Source of the DNA: Treponema sp.
GTDB lineage: Bacteria; Spirochaetota; Spirochaetia; Treponematales; Treponemataceae
Length of the DNA: 64,000 bases
Direction: 5' to 3'
Assembly: GCA_017470605.1 (NCBI GenBank)
Contig: JAFUYH010000030.1
Span: forward strand, 124,001-188,000
The position numbers and the translations under genes were made by a program. Below, piece by piece: positions 42,554 to 52,195 of this stretch. The first letter of the stretch is position 1. Each line of letters starts with the position of its first letter. Below the pieces are notes generated by a model, which saw nothing but the letters and a program-made list of their open reading frames with translations, made no database searches and was not told the origin of the DNA.

Positions 42554-42559
42554 CTTTTA

Positions 42560-42997
42560 CTAAGCAATCAGAGAGAATACCATTGCGAACAAAGCAACAG
42601 ATTCACAAAGACCAACTACCATGATGTACTGAGCAAAACCTTTTCCTGTTTCACCAAGAGCGTCAGAAGCAGCGGCACCAGCTTTTCCCTGAGCAATAGC
42701 AGAGAAACACATAGCAAGACCAGAAGCAATACCAAGACCAAGAGCAAAACCTGGTGTCATAGCTCCACTTGCTACCTTTGGTTTCATTGAAATGTTCATA
42801 AGAAGGAAGCCGTAAATTGTCTGTGTAAGAGGTGCACCGGCAAATACTGTAAGGATGAATGGAGCAGGCTTGTTATTGATGTAACAGCGTTTCCAAGCTC
42901 CAATAGCTCCCTGACCAGCGATTCCAATTCCGATTGCTGAACCAATAGCAGCAATACCCATACATACAGCGGCTCCAATGTAACCCAAAATATCCAT
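42560..42997 (-). CDS. atpK: V-type ATP synthase subunit K (c-ring proteolipid)
   Basis: Ion-carrying rotor subunit; 145 residues with four helices formed by a duplicated hairpin (each with the GxGxGxxG-rich packing pattern). The C-terminal half holds the ion carboxylate Glu132 in VVGLCESVALF. The first half has PLTQTIYGF (Thr58, Gln59) and the third helix SAIAQGKAG (Gln103), the same side chains that bind Na+ in the Enterococcus hirae NtpK ring. Na+ coupling is therefore likely but inferred. Last gene of the operon, preceded by an unusually long 120-bp gap and a good GGAG ribosome site. Confidence 0.93.
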   Translation of the reverse strand: MDILGYIGAAVCMGIAAIGSAIGIGIAGQGAIGAWKRCYINNKPAPFILTVFAGAPLTQTIYGFLLMNISMKPKVASGAMTPGFALGLGIASGLAMCFSAIAQGKAGAAASDALGETGKGFAQYIMVVGLCESVALFAMVFSLIA

Positions 42998-43003
42998 ATT
43001 TTA

Positions 43004-43064
43004 CTCCTTTAACCTCCGACTGAACGGCAGGTTTAATTTTATGTTTTATACCCGCTAAAGCAGG
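43004..43064 (-). promoter_or_regulatory. Structured intergenic leader before atpK
   Basis: In the 120-bp gap, minus-strand RNA can form CCTGC-TTTA-GCGGG (43064-43051, one G-U pair) and ACCT(g)CCG-TTCAGT-CGGAGGT (43032-43012), a 7-bp stem with one bulged base. The ribosome site GGAG (43007-43004) follows it directly, 6 bases from the ATG. This may raise or tune atpK translation, since the c subunit is needed in many copies per complex; the effect is inferred. Confidence 0.4.
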
Positions 43065-43117
43065 ATTTTAACTAATTTTTTAGCACAGTCTCCCAAAATA
43101 AGGAAGAAGTGTATCTT

Positions 43118-45055
43118 TTATTTACGCTCTGTGAACGGCTGATATTTTACACCGCTCCAGCTCATTCCGATATGAGTACAGAATTCGAGTGTATTCAAAC
43201 GAACACCATGTACAATTACGGAAAGCAGGTTCAAAATCATGTTCAAGCCATGTCCGAACACAAGCAGCACTACAGCCGCAAGGAAAAGAACGGCATGACC
43301 AAGAATCGGTCCTGCAAGAGTGTTTACTGTTTCAGAAATTGCAGCGCCTGCAAGTCCTACAGCCCAAAGACGGATGTAAGAAACGATATCTGAGAACACG
43401 TTTACAACTCCCAAAAGTACGGAAATAATATTCTTACAGCTTTCAAGAATAGATTTACCGATACTTCCTTCATAATTGGCAAATACAAAGCTCATTACAA
43501 AGCCGATGGCAATCAAAGAAACTTCGATTTTTCCCACCGGAACACTTCCAATAGAGCCAAGCATAGGGAATACCTGCCCGTTTACAACCATGGCAAGAAC
43601 TACCCAGAACATACCGATTAACTGAAGAAGAGAACCGATATCTCCGATTGCCTTTACGCCGTTTCCGCCTTTAATATTGTTTGCAGCCGCTTTAATATGA
43701 GCAACAGAAAGCTGAATTAAAGCAAGTCCGAAACAGAATATCTGCAGGTTCTGGCTCTTTGTAAGACCAATTGAAGGGTCACTAATCCAAGGTACATTCC
43801 AGATTGTATCTTCATAAGCAGAAGAAATCCATGGAATAGAAAGGCCTGTAAGCCATGAAGGCAGTTTATCTACAGGGATTCCAAACCATGTGCAGGTTAC
43901 TGCACCCCAGATTACGGTTGCACAGGAAACAAGGATTATCAATCCAAGTAATGAACCCACAGGCTTTTTTGCAGCCTTATTCTTGATTGCCATGATAAGT
44001 GCAAAGGCAAGAACCAGAAGTCCGTATCCGCCATCACCAAAAATCATTGCAAAGAAGATTGTGAAGAAGAGCAGGAACCAGCCGGAAATATCAAATTCAT
44101 GATAGCCAGGAACAGTTCCAAGGAAGTCTGTAAGAGGATAAATAAGGCTTACAAACTTGTTATTACGCAACTTTGTAGGAACCTCTGCATCTTCATCTTC
44201 CGGATCATCACATGCGAGTGCCCATTTGTTTTGAGCACAGGCCTTCTTGAATTCATCCAAATCTGCTGTCGGAACATATCCGCTAATCCATGCAAGTTCA
44301 TTTTCGCCTTCCACATTTTCATGTGCCATTCCTGAATTAACATTTTCAAATTCAATGTCACTTTCAAGAGTTTTGCGGAACTTTGCAACAGAAGGAATAT
44401 AAACAGCTTTCTGAGTATAGAATTCTTCTATCTGAGAAATTTCTGCTTCATCCCTGCGGATTTCTTCTTCAAGCTCAGTTGTAGAAATACGAGGAAGAGG
44501 AACTTCAAACGCTTCTGGAAGAAGTTTTTCAGGTCTGCCTTCCCCACCATTAATTATCATAAAACGAACGGATTTCTTGTCATTATTAACAAGGATTGTC
44601 TGAATTCCTTCATCAATCTGACTGTATTTTTCTGCAGGAATCTCATACATTTTAAGCTGGATTCCTTTTTCTGTAAGATAGGCAAAATCTTCAAGATTTA
44701 CGCTACCCCAGGCAGCAAAACGGTCAAGTTCCGTTGTGTCTGCGGAAATTTCTTCCATCAGCTGTTTTTTGCGTTCACTCTTAGCCACAACATCTGAACA
44801 TAGAGTTATTACCTCTGCATCAGAAAGTGCAGGCTCAGAGGCTTTTTTGCCTTTAGCCTTAGGAAGTTTTATTTCTCCAAGAATGCTTTCCGTTAAGACA
44901 GCATTTGCAGACTGTTCCTTAAAGGCATTAAGTTTTTCACCAGAACCTTCCACCTTTTCAAGGTGAACCAGTCCGATTTTTCTTAATGATTTAAGGGCTG
45001 CTTCTTTTTCTTTATTCAGAAGTACTACAGAGACTTTCTTCATCGGTTCAATCAT
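43118..45055 (-). CDS. atpI: V-type ATP synthase subunit I (a-type stator membrane subunit)
   Basis: Forms the ion half-channels and the membrane anchor of the peripheral stalk. It has 645 residues, the usual length. The N-terminal about 330 residues are cytoplasmic and helical with coiled-coil character (KEKEAALKSLRKIGLVHLEK, ELEEEIRRDEAEISQIEEF). The C-terminal half has seven or eight membrane helices, including the conserved SYIRLWAVGLAGAAIS with the essential Arg, and GHGLNMILNLLSVIVHGVRLNTLEF. The start overlaps the subunit D stop by 4 bases (ATGA). Confidence 0.94.
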   Translation of the reverse strand: MIEPMKKVSVVLLNKEKEAALKSLRKIGLVHLEKVEGSGEKLNAFKEQSANAVLTESILGEIKLPKAKGKKASEPALSDAEVITLCSDVVAKSERKKQLMEEISADTTELDRFAAWGSVNLEDFAYLTEKGIQLKMYEIPAEKYSQIDEGIQTILVNNDKKSVRFMIINGGEGRPEKLLPEAFEVPLPRISTTELEEEIRRDEAEISQIEEFYTQKAVYIPSVAKFRKTLESDIEFENVNSGMAHENVEGENELAWISGYVPTADLDEFKKACAQNKWALACDDPEDEDAEVPTKLRNNKFVSLIYPLTDFLGTVPGYHEFDISGWFLLFFTIFFAMIFGDGGYGLLVLAFALIMAIKNKAAKKPVGSLLGLIILVSCATVIWGAVTCTWFGIPVDKLPSWLTGLSIPWISSAYEDTIWNVPWISDPSIGLTKSQNLQIFCFGLALIQLSVAHIKAAANNIKGGNGVKAIGDIGSLLQLIGMFWVVLAMVVNGQVFPMLGSIGSVPVGKIEVSLIAIGFVMSFVFANYEGSIGKSILESCKNIISVLLGVVNVFSDIVSYIRLWAVGLAGAAISETVNTLAGPILGHAVLFLAAVVLLVFGHGLNMILNLLSVIVHGVRLNTLEFCTHIGMSWSGVKYQPFTERK

Positions 45056-45678
45056 TTGCCAGCCTCCTCTGCTTCTGCATCAATTTTTGCCTGCAGCTTT
45101 TTCTTAGAAATCTTACTGCGCACAACAGCCGCTACCTGTTCATCACCCAGATATACGGTGATTTTTTTGATATTAGCCTTTGTCTCAGGAATTTTAACCT
45201 TTTCAAAAAGATTAACGCGCTGAGTTGTAGTGCGAAGCTCCTGGGAAAGCAGACGAACCTGCTCATCCAGAACTTCGGCCTCAAGGTCAAGGGATAAAGC
45301 CTTTTCCATGCGGTCGGCTGCCATATCTATCCAGAGCGGAGCCTTATACAGGTCGTAGTCTCCGCGTCCAAAATCTGCGCCTTCATATACAGGAATTGTT
45401 ACTCCGGCAATGTTTCCCACACCCTTTTTAATGTTCTTTACAGTTACCATATCTGGTGTAAAAGCTTCTCGCTCACCAAATACGGAAATCCACTGCTCAA
45501 ACTCTTTTTCAAGGGCAACGCGGGCGGCACGGACTTCTTTGGCCTTGGCATCTATAGTGCGGATTTCTGTCTGAAGCTGCTGTTTTTTGAGCATAAGAGT
45601 AGGAAGATAACGCTTGTACATTTTAAGCGCATCTTTCTGTACCTTGAGCTCATTTTTTGTCAGCTTAATCTTTGCCAT
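45052..45678 (-). CDS. atpD: V-type ATP synthase subunit D (central stalk)
   Basis: Rotor axle subunit; 208 residues. KIKLTKNELKVQKDALKMYKRYLPTLMLKKQQLQ at the N-terminus and TQRVNLFEKVKIPETKANIKKI towards the C-terminus are the long antiparallel helical arms typical of V/A-type subunit D. A variable middle section separates them. It lies 12 bases after atpB and overlaps atpI (ATGA). No separate subunit F or C gene was recognised in the operon, as in other treponemal V-ATPase operons I recall. Confidence 0.93.
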   Translation of the reverse strand: MAKIKLTKNELKVQKDALKMYKRYLPTLMLKKQQLQTEIRTIDAKAKEVRAARVALEKEFEQWISVFGEREAFTPDMVTVKNIKKGVGNIAGVTIPVYEGADFGRGDYDLYKAPLWIDMAADRMEKALSLDLEAEVLDEQVRLLSQELRTTTQRVNLFEKVKIPETKANIKKITVYLGDEQVAAVVRSKISKKKLQAKIDAEAEEAGK

Positions 45679-45690
45679 CAGCGTTCTCCA

Positions 45691-46986
45691 CTAGTTCTTA
45701 GGCCAATACTCTTCAATCAGAGATGACTTCAAGCCTGTTTCTTCAGGCTCAAAACAGTCAGCCAGAATCTTCCAGCCAAGGTCAAGTGCATCTTCCAGAG
45801 AAATATTCTTTGAAAGATCCATCATTCCGTCTTCAAACTTCTTTCCATAAGTAAGGAGTTTTTCATCCCATTTACTCATATTGAAACCCATTGATTTCTT
45901 TTCAAGGGTATCCTTGTAGTTTGAATAAAGACGAATCATACCGTCCATAAGGGCACGGTGGTCAGGACGTGTATTTCCGTTTACATTCTGCTTAAGACGT
46001 GAAAGGGAACCGAACGGCTCAATTCTTCCGCCTTTAAGGTAGTACTGACCTTCTGTAATATATCCTGTGTTATCTGGAACCGGGTGAGTTACGTCATCAC
46101 CAGGCATTGTTGTAACGGCCAGAATTGTTACAGAACCTGCGCTATCAAAGTCTACGGCTTTTTCATAGCGGGAAGCCAGCTGTGAGTACAAGTCTCCAGG
46201 ATAACCGCGGTTAGAAGGAACCTGTTCCTGTGTAATGGCAATTTCCTTCATTGAGTCGGCAAAGTTTGTCATATCTGTAAGAAGAACCAGAACGTCCTTT
46301 CCTTTAAGGGCAAACTGCTCTGCAACTGCAAGAGACAAGTCTGGAATCTTCTGACATTCTACAGTCGGGTCAGCGGCTGTATGCATGAACATTACAGTCT
46401 TGCTCAAAGCTCCACCGTCTTCCAGAGTTTTCTTGAAATAAAGGTAGTCGTCATATTTAAGTCCCATACCTCCAAGAACGATTACATCTACTTCGGCCTG
46501 CATGGCAATGCGGGCAAGCAGCTGGTTGTAAGGTTCTCCAGAGATAGAGAAGATTGGAAGTTTCTGAGAAACTACCAGTGTATTAAACATATCAATCATT
46601 GGAATACCAGTACGAATCATACGGCGGGCCATGATACGTTTTGAAGGGTTTACAGAAGGACCTCCAATTGTAACAAGACTGTCTGCAAGAGCCGGCCCGT
46701 TATCACGTGGCTGGGCAGAACCGTTAAAGATACGTCCAAGCAAATCATCAGAGAAAGAAACTTCCATCTGATGTCCAAGGAATTTGATGTGGTCTCCAGT
46801 AGAAATACCGCGTCCTCCGGCAAATACCTGAAGGGAAACTACATCACCTTCAATTTTATTTACTTCGGCAAGAGATTTACCAAAGCGTGTTTCAATTTCG
46901 GCAAGCTCACCGTAAGCGACATTTTCTGCCTTTACTGTGATAACGCTTCCGACGATGGATTCAATCTTACTATAAACTTTGTTCAT
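45691..46986 (-). CDS. atpB: V-type ATP synthase subunit B (non-catalytic)
   Basis: Regulatory nucleotide-site subunit of the A3B3 head; 431 residues. [25 protein letters not shown] is the N-terminal beta barrel, then [56 protein letters not shown] (no intact P-loop, as expected for B) and the arginine-finger region [16 protein letters not shown] with [14 protein letters not shown]. It begins two bases after atpA. Confidence 0.95.
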   Translation of the reverse strand: MNKVYSKIESIVGSVITVKAENVAYGELAEIETRFGKSLAEVNKIEGDVVSLQVFAGGRGISTGDHIKFLGHQMEVSFSDDLLGRIFNGSAQPRDNGPALADSLVTIGGPSVNPSKRIMARRMIRTGIPMIDMFNTLVVSQKLPIFSISGEPYNQLLARIAMQAEVDVIVLGGMGLKYDDYLYFKKTLEDGGALSKTVMFMHTAADPTVECQKIPDLSLAVAEQFALKGKDVLVLLTDMTNFADSMKEIAITQEQVPSNRGYPGDLYSQLASRYEKAVDFDSAGSVTILAVTTMPGDDVTHPVPDNTGYITEGQYYLKGGRIEPFGSLSRLKQNVNGNTRPDHRALMDGMIRLYSNYKDTLEKKSMGFNMSKWDEKLLTYGKKFEDGMMDLSKNISLEDALDLGWKILADCFEPEETGLKSSLIEEYWPKN

Positions 46987-46988
46987 AA

Positions 46989-48758
46989 TTACTCACCATC
47001 CTTCAGCATTGCTGCTACGTCGTCGCGAACTTTTCCGTTGGCAGAAGCAAAGTGGGCATCCACATCTTTTTCTGCCTGCTTGAACTTGTCGCTGTTCCAG
47101 AGAGAATAGTTCCAGTCTATGAACTTCTGTCTCATCTGGTTAAAGAAGTTTCGTGCTGCATCCTTATCTGCAAGTTCGAAATCTGAACCGAGAACCTTGA
47201 GAACTTTTGCAAAGGTGTACTGCTGGCGCTCAACGCTTACTGCGGCATCAATTTCATCAAATGAGTTCTGCTGCATATAAACGGCATCAAGGAATTCACT
47301 CTTAAGATATTCAATATAATCTTCAGTTGTTGTTCCTTCTTCACCAACTACCTTCATCATCTGGTTTACTTCTACACCACTAAGGAATACCTTACGAGCG
47401 TAGCTTACCCAGTCTTCGCGGATAACTGATTTATACTTTGACCATGAAATAATAGGGTCAATAGCAGGATATTTACGTGCATCTGAACGCTCGCGGCTGA
47501 GTCCGTGGAAGGCACCTACTACTTTAAGAGTTGCCTGAGTTACAGGCTCTTCAAAGTTACCACCGGCAGGAGAAACGGTTCCACCAATTGTTACAGAACC
47601 GATGTTTCCATCGCGGAGTTTTACAATACCTGCACGCTCATAGAAGGCTGCAATGTAAGATTCAAGGTAAGCAGGGAATGCTTCTTCTCCAGGAATCTCT
47701 TCCAAACGACCAGACATTTCACGCAAAGCCTGTGCCCAGCGTGATGTAGAGTCTGCAAGCAAGAGTACGTGCAGGCCCATCTGGCGGTAATATTCAGCCA
47801 AAGTAACAGATGTATAAACTGAAGCTTCGCGGGAAGCAACAGGCATGGAAGATGTGTTACAGATGATGATTGTTCTTTCCATCAAAGAACGACCAGTTCT
47901 TGGGTCTTTAAGTTCAGGGAACTCTTTAATTGTTTCTACAACTTCACCGGCACGTTCACCACAGGCAGCGATGATTACGATATCAACGTCGGCGTTACGG
48001 CTTGTTGTATGCTGAAGTACTGTCTTACCTGCACCGAAAGGTCCTGGGATACAATATGTACCACCCTTAGAAACAGGATAGAAGGTATCGATAAGGCGAA
48101 CCTGAGTTACCATTGGCTCACTTGGAGCAAGGCGTTCTGCATAGCAGTCTACGGCACGTTTTACAGGCCACTTGAATGCCATCTTCAGTTCGTGGTCATT
48201 TCCCTTTTCGTCTGTTACAACTGCAACAGTATCTTCAATTGTGTAGCTTCCTGCAGGTGTTACAGATTTTACAGTGTACATTCCCAGCAAATCAAAAGGA
48301 ACAAGAATTTTGTGGGTAAAAGGTCCTTCAGGAACAGAACCGATTGAATCTCCGCGAAGAACTTTGTCTCCAGGATTTACAGAAGGTGTCCAGTCCCATT
48401 TTTTATCACGTGGAAGTGAATCTACATAAACACCACGCTCAAGGAAGAATCCAGCTTTTTCTGCAACCAGAGGAAGAGGGTTCTGCAGACCATCAAAAGT
48501 CTGTCCCAAAAGTCCAGGTCCAAGTTCAGCACAAAGAAGGTCGCCCATAAGGTCTACCTTATCTCCTGCCTTGATTCCCTGTGTCATTTCGAAAATCTGC
48601 ATCTGAGCTTTGTTTCCGCGGATACGGATGATTTCACCTCGAAGCTTCTTTCCGTCTACATTTACGTAGCCTACTTCATTCATAGAAACAGAGCCTTCGA
48701 ATTCAATCGTAACCATGTTTCCGTTAATGCCGACTACTTTTGCTTTTGTATCAGTCAT
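46989..48758 (-). CDS. atpA: V-type ATP synthase subunit A (catalytic)
   Basis: ATP-hydrolysing or -synthesising head subunit; 589 residues. The P-loop [21 protein letters not shown] is intact, with the catalytic GER block [14 protein letters not shown], and the V-type non-homologous insert precedes it ([18 protein letters not shown] region). [25 protein letters not shown] and [30 protein letters not shown] are strongly conserved. The ATG at 48758 overlaps the DUF2764 stop (TGATG); a TTG at 48761 is less likely. GGAG lies upstream. Confidence 0.97.
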   Translation of the reverse strand: MTDTKAKVVGINGNMVTIEFEGSVSMNEVGYVNVDGKKLRGEIIRIRGNKAQMQIFEMTQGIKAGDKVDLMGDLLCAELGPGLLGQTFDGLQNPLPLVAEKAGFFLERGVYVDSLPRDKKWDWTPSVNPGDKVLRGDSIGSVPEGPFTHKILVPFDLLGMYTVKSVTPAGSYTIEDTVAVVTDEKGNDHELKMAFKWPVKRAVDCYAERLAPSEPMVTQVRLIDTFYPVSKGGTYCIPGPFGAGKTVLQHTTSRNADVDIVIIAACGERAGEVVETIKEFPELKDPRTGRSLMERTIIICNTSSMPVASREASVYTSVTLAEYYRQMGLHVLLLADSTSRWAQALREMSGRLEEIPGEEAFPAYLESYIAAFYERAGIVKLRDGNIGSVTIGGTVSPAGGNFEEPVTQATLKVVGAFHGLSRERSDARKYPAIDPIISWSKYKSVIREDWVSYARKVFLSGVEVNQMMKVVGEEGTTTEDYIEYLKSEFLDAVYMQQNSFDEIDAAVSVERQQYTFAKVLKVLGSDFELADKDAARNFFNQMRQKFIDWNYSLWNSDKFKQAEKDVDAHFASANGKVRDDVAAMLKDGE

Positions 48759-49306
48759 CAATTAACTCCATCATTGCTTAAAATCGTATCGTAAATCTTA
48801 TGATAAGATGTCTTTCCGTTTTCAACCTCGAACTTACGCATTCTTTCTATAAGAAGAAGCCTGAGGCCGTAGGCATACACTGCATCAATCGAAAAAGCAT
48901 CCAGAGGACGCAAATCGTCTAGAAGGCGTAACCTGTAGTCAAAAAGAAACTGTTCTGCGCTTAAGGGGCTATCCATTCCAACTGCGGTTCTGGCAGCAGA
49001 AACAATATCTGCGGTACAGCCAGCTGGAAGCGGAATGCTGTCTTTATGCATTTTCTGAGCCCTTATCTGGGCCAGTGCACAGCGCAGGTTTCTTTCTTTT
49101 TCATACCAAACATCAAGAAAGGCAGAACCTGTTGATTCAAATTCCATAGGAGGAACAAGTGAAAGTTCAGCAAGAATCTTCTTTTCTTCTTCTGTAATAA
49201 AACGGCCTGCCAGCTCACGGAAAGATTCGCCCGTAAGAGGAAGTGCAGATTTTGATTCTGCAGAAGAGATATTTGGTAATTGAGAAACCAAATAATAGTA
49301 TTCCAC
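48758..49306 (-). CDS. DUF2764 protein of the V-ATPase operon
   Basis: A 182-residue protein of the small family always found between E and A in spirochaetal and some other V-ATPase operons (remembered as DUF2764). Helical: MEYYYLVSQLPNISSAESKSAL, EEEKKILAELSLVPPMEFE, DSPLSAEQFLFDYRLRLLDDLRPLD and AYGLRLLLIERMRKFEVENGKTSYHKIYDTIL. The size, all-helical nature and position suggest it replaces subunit C as the link between rotor shaft and ring; that is an inference. Start is GTG, sharing one base with the atpE stop; its end overlaps the atpA start. Confidence 0.78.
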   Translation of the reverse strand: MEYYYLVSQLPNISSAESKSALPLTGESFRELAGRFITEEEKKILAELSLVPPMEFESTGSAFLDVWYEKERNLRCALAQIRAQKMHKDSIPLPAGCTADIVSAARTAVGMDSPLSAEQFLFDYRLRLLDDLRPLDAFSIDAVYAYGLRLLLIERMRKFEVENGKTSYHKIYDTILSNDGVN

Positions 49307-49926
49307 TAGTTTGCATCCTTTGCAGCTGTTTTAAGAAGAGCCGCAACCTTTGGGTTAAGATAAGCGGAGAACATTTCTGCAAGACTTTCTGCTGAATAGT
49401 CGTAATATGCAGCCCCGTTGTTAACACCAATTCTGAATCCTGCAGAAAGAGTCTTATCAGGCTTAATTTCAAGTCCTTTTGCAATTTCTGCTTTAAGTTC
49501 AGCAGTAAGTGATTTTTCAAGGTCTTTCAAATCTTTTTCGCTGAGCAATACAGAAAGTTCAGCGGCATCAGAATTCTTTGCCCAGGCTTTTACTGTTTCC
49601 GGTACAAGCTTTGCAAGAATATCTTTTGATTCTGCTTTTTCTGTGTCTGCCTGAATAAGACCATCCAATTCTGCAACAAGAGAATCTTTGAAAGAAAGGA
49701 GCATATTGCGTCCAGCCTGAACAATGGCTTCTTCACTTGCTTTTTCCATTCTTTCTGTTTCTGCTTTTGCATTCTTAATAATTTCGGCTGCCTTTGCCTG
49801 AGCGTCTGCTACAATGCCTTCGGCTTTTTTTTCTGCAGCTTCAATAACCTTTGCTGCTTCTGCCTCTGCCGTTGCAACACCGTCTTTCTTGATTTTATCA
49901 ATCAGTTCCTGTAATTGTACATCCAT
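49306..49926 (-). CDS. atpE: V-type ATP synthase subunit E (peripheral stalk)
   Basis: First gene of the operon; about 206 residues. The start at 49926 (MDVQLQELIDKIKKDGVATAEAEAAKVIEAAEKKAEGIV) follows GAGG; an ATG at 49947 in frame is less likely. The N-terminal about 90 residues form the long Ala/Glu/Lys-rich helix of the right-handed coiled coil of the peripheral stalk. The C-terminal globular head (about residues 100-206) contacts subunit B. Confidence 0.88.
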   Translation of the reverse strand: MDVQLQELIDKIKKDGVATAEAEAAKVIEAAEKKAEGIVADAQAKAAEIIKNAKAETERMEKASEEAIVQAGRNMLLSFKDSLVAELDGLIQADTEKAESKDILAKLVPETVKAWAKNSDAAELSVLLSEKDLKDLEKSLTAELKAEIAKGLEIKPDKTLSAGFRIGVNNGAAYYDYSAESLAEMFSAYLNPKVAALLKTAAKDAN

Positions 49927-49968
49927 TACAATACCTCGCTTAAACATTAACCAATGTAATATCTAATA

Positions 49969-49997
49969 ATTCTAAACGAAGTTGCTGAATTCTTCAA
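49969..49997 (-). promoter_or_regulatory. Sigma-70 promoter of the V-ATPase operon
   Basis: On minus, TTGAAG (49997-49992), 17-nt spacer, TAGAAT (49974-49969). RNA start near 49962, about 36 nt before the atpE ATG. An imperfect inverted repeat, AAGTTG...CAACTT (49980-50015 area), overlaps the spacer and the region upstream of the -35. Confidence 0.65.
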
Positions 49998-50070
49998 TTA
50001 AAAAAATCAACAACTTGTTAGAAAAATTTTCACTGAGATTTTTAGAAACTTTTTGAAATTATTTAGAGTT

Positions 50071-51132
50071 TTATATCTTAAATGAATAGACTGTCTTAGC
50101 TTTCATTTTCTGTCCAGGTTCCAAAATGCAGGTTGGGAAGTCTGCATGATTAGGAGTATCAGGAAAAGCCTGTGTTTCAAGACAGAATGCATCGTGATTC
50201 TGATAAAGGGTACCATTCTTTCCAAGTATACCTTTTATGTAGTTTCCTGTATAGAACTGGCAGCCTTCCATATTTGTAAATACAGACATTTCATGGCCGC
50301 TTTCAGGCTCTTTTACAGTACAGAATTCTACTAAATCTGAATCATCCAATGGAACCGATGTACGAATCTTGTCTGGATTATACATTTCTGTAACATAGCA
50401 ATGATCATATCCAACACCAACAGAATCAATTTCTTTTCCAATTTCTTTTTCTTTTGTAAAATCAAAAGGTGTGCCTTCTACAGGCAAAAGAGTTCCTGTA
50501 GGAATAAGTTTTGATGAAACTTCAAGAATATAAGAAGAATTCATCTGCATGGTATGTTTTCCGACATTTCCTTTTCCTGCAAGATTAAAATAAGCATGAT
50601 TTGTGATATTGATAGGAGTCGGGCTGTCAGTTTCTGCCGTATAAAGACAGGTAAGATTATTTTTTGCATCAAGCAGATAAGTTATTTCCAGTTTTACATT
50701 CCCAGGAAAGCCCTGCTCTCCGTCCGGGCTGAAACGGGTAAAAGTTACGCCGCTAAAAGACTTACCTTTTACTACTTTACCCTTCCACATCATTTTGTCA
50801 TAACCCTCAAAACCGCCATGAAGAGTATTTGGACCGTCATTTTTATCCAGATTATATTTTTTTCCGTTTAATACAAATGAAGCCTTGCCGATACGATTAG
50901 CGAAGCGACCTACAATGGCACCAAAACAGAATTTTGTATTCAAATAACCTTCCAAAGTAGAAAATCCCAGAAGGACATCTGTTTTTGTATTATTTTTATT
51001 GTTCAAAACAATACTTGTAAGAGTTGCACCATATTCTGTACAAGAAAATGACATATTATCGTTTTTTACGGTATAAAGATGAACTTTTGTGCCGTCACAG
51101 AGAGTTCCGAATTTTTGCCGTGAAACTTTCAT
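50071..51132 (-). CDS. galM: Aldose 1-epimerase (galactose mutarotase)
   Basis: Interconverts alpha and beta anomers of hexoses. About 353 residues. FGAIVGRFANRIGKASF, NDGPNTLHGGFEGYDKMMWKG, ITNHAYFNLAG (catalytic His) and CLETQAFPDTPNH (catalytic Glu) are the family landmarks. The start at 51132 (MKVSRQKF) follows GAGG; a GTG 12 bases earlier is in frame. It is the last gene of the long minus-strand run from fliN; the flagellar link is likely only positional. No strong terminator follows. Confidence 0.93.
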   Translation of the reverse strand: MKVSRQKFGTLCDGTKVHLYTVKNDNMSFSCTEYGATLTSIVLNNKNNTKTDVLLGFSTLEGYLNTKFCFGAIVGRFANRIGKASFVLNGKKYNLDKNDGPNTLHGGFEGYDKMMWKGKVVKGKSFSGVTFTRFSPDGEQGFPGNVKLEITYLLDAKNNLTCLYTAETDSPTPINITNHAYFNLAGKGNVGKHTMQMNSSYILEVSSKLIPTGTLLPVEGTPFDFTKEKEIGKEIDSVGVGYDHCYVTEMYNPDKIRTSVPLDDSDLVEFCTVKEPESGHEMSVFTNMEGCQFYTGNYIKGILGKNGTLYQNHDAFCLETQAFPDTPNHADFPTCILEPGQKMKAKTVYSFKI

Positions 51133-51152
51133 TATATACCTCACTATTTGTT

Positions 51153-51860
51153 TTATCTGTTAGTGGCTGACTCTGCAGCTAAATCTATTATAAACTGAAC
51201 TTCAGAAATTGAACAAGATAATTGTGCTGCAATTTCTTCAATTTTGTACCCCTGTTCATACAGTTTTTCAACTTTCTTATTAATTGATTTTGAATTTTTT
51301 GAGTCTTCGCCCAAAGGTTTATCTTCATAAACTTTTGTAACAAAAAGAGGAACCTGCTTATATGCGGCACCGTCTTCACGCACGTTTATTTCATCTGCCG
51401 AATCTGCTATAGAAGGCTGAACTGTATTTTCTTCTTCAAAAAGAGACTGCTGTGTATTTGCAGCATAAGCGGCAGACGGATTTACATAAGCATTAGGATT
51501 TCCTACTGGCGTTATTGCAGCAAGACGTTCATTCTGTACATAAATTGTTTTGCGTCCATTTTTTCTTACGGCAGAATCAGCTTCTGCAATTGTATTTTTT
51601 AATAATTCGGAAGCCTGACGGAACTGATCCATTTTTTTATCCGCATCATTCATGAGGGCTTTTATTCTTCTTGAAGTTTCATTTACTAATTTTATATCAC
51701 GATCAGCATTATTATTGATATCTGCAATAACTTTATTCATCTGACTTTTTGTCTTTTCAATAATTCCATCTGTAGAAAAAAGTTTTTTAAACCTGATTAT
51801 GATGTAAAGCAGAAGGATTATATTAATTACTGAAAGTATGATTGCAATATAAGCGGGCAT
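51153..51860 (-). CDS. Membrane-anchored coiled-coil protein with C-terminal HTH
   Basis: A 235-residue protein. One N-terminal helix (YIAIILSVINIILLLYIIIRF) anchors it, then a coiled coil (about residues 30-95) and a low-complexity linker. The C-terminus, KKVEKLYEQGYKIEEIAAQLSCSISEVQFII, is a clear helix-turn-helix, as in the DUF6115/YlxL-like proteins encoded near flhF-flhG-sigD in Bacillus. It sits in the same flagellar neighbourhood here. DNA binding while membrane-anchored is unusual. Function unknown. Confidence 0.6.
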   Translation of the reverse strand: MPAYIAIILSVINIILLLYIIIRFKKLFSTDGIIEKTKSQMNKVIADINNNADRDIKLVNETSRRIKALMNDADKKMDQFRQASELLKNTIAEADSAVRKNGRKTIYVQNERLAAITPVGNPNAYVNPSAAYAANTQQSLFEEENTVQPSIADSADEINVREDGAAYKQVPLFVTKVYEDKPLGEDSKNSKSINKKVEKLYEQGYKIEEIAAQLSCSISEVQFIIDLAAESATNR

Positions 51861-51862
51861 TG

Positions 51863-52195
51863 TTACCTCGTGATGTCTATAATTGTTCCAAGATGAGAAT
51901 AATTTGGTCTTATTGTTTTTAACGGTTCATCCTGAGTATTCTCCTCATCCTTATTCTTTTTTTTCTGACCGCCCCTAAAAGCAGATGAATTTGAACCGTT
52001 CTGATTTACAGAATTTGTATCTGCTTTTTCATTTGACGTTTCATGAACCTTTGTAACATTTTCCAGACTTTTCTGGATATTAGACTGCTGCTGCATTGCT
52101 TCCGTTAACTGAGCCTGCTGTGTACCAGACATAGTTTTTGAAAGATTTGAAAGCTGAGAATACATTGTCTGAAGATCAATCGGCTGTATACCCAT
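51863..52195 (-). CDS. Small uncharacterised protein of the flagellar operon
   Basis: About 110 residues. The start at 52195 (MGIQPIDLQTMYSQL) lies inside the DUF342 gene (20-base overlap); a longer frame from 52258 reads through unlikely sequence. N-terminal 50 residues are Gln-rich and helical (TQQAQLTEAMQQQSNIQKSLENVTK), the rest charged and low-complexity, ending HLGTIIDITR. Two-base gap to the next gene. Not recognised. Confidence 0.55.
   Translation of the reverse strand: MGIQPIDLQTMYSQLSNLSKTMSGTQQAQLTEAMQQQSNIQKSLENVTKVHETSNEKADTNSVNQNGSNSSAFRGGQKKKNKDEENTQDEPLKTIRPNYSHLGTIIDITR

Noticed and set aside
50016-50070. Terminator after galM
   Set aside because: Only weak A/T pairing (AAAAAT...ATTTTT) with no GC stem.
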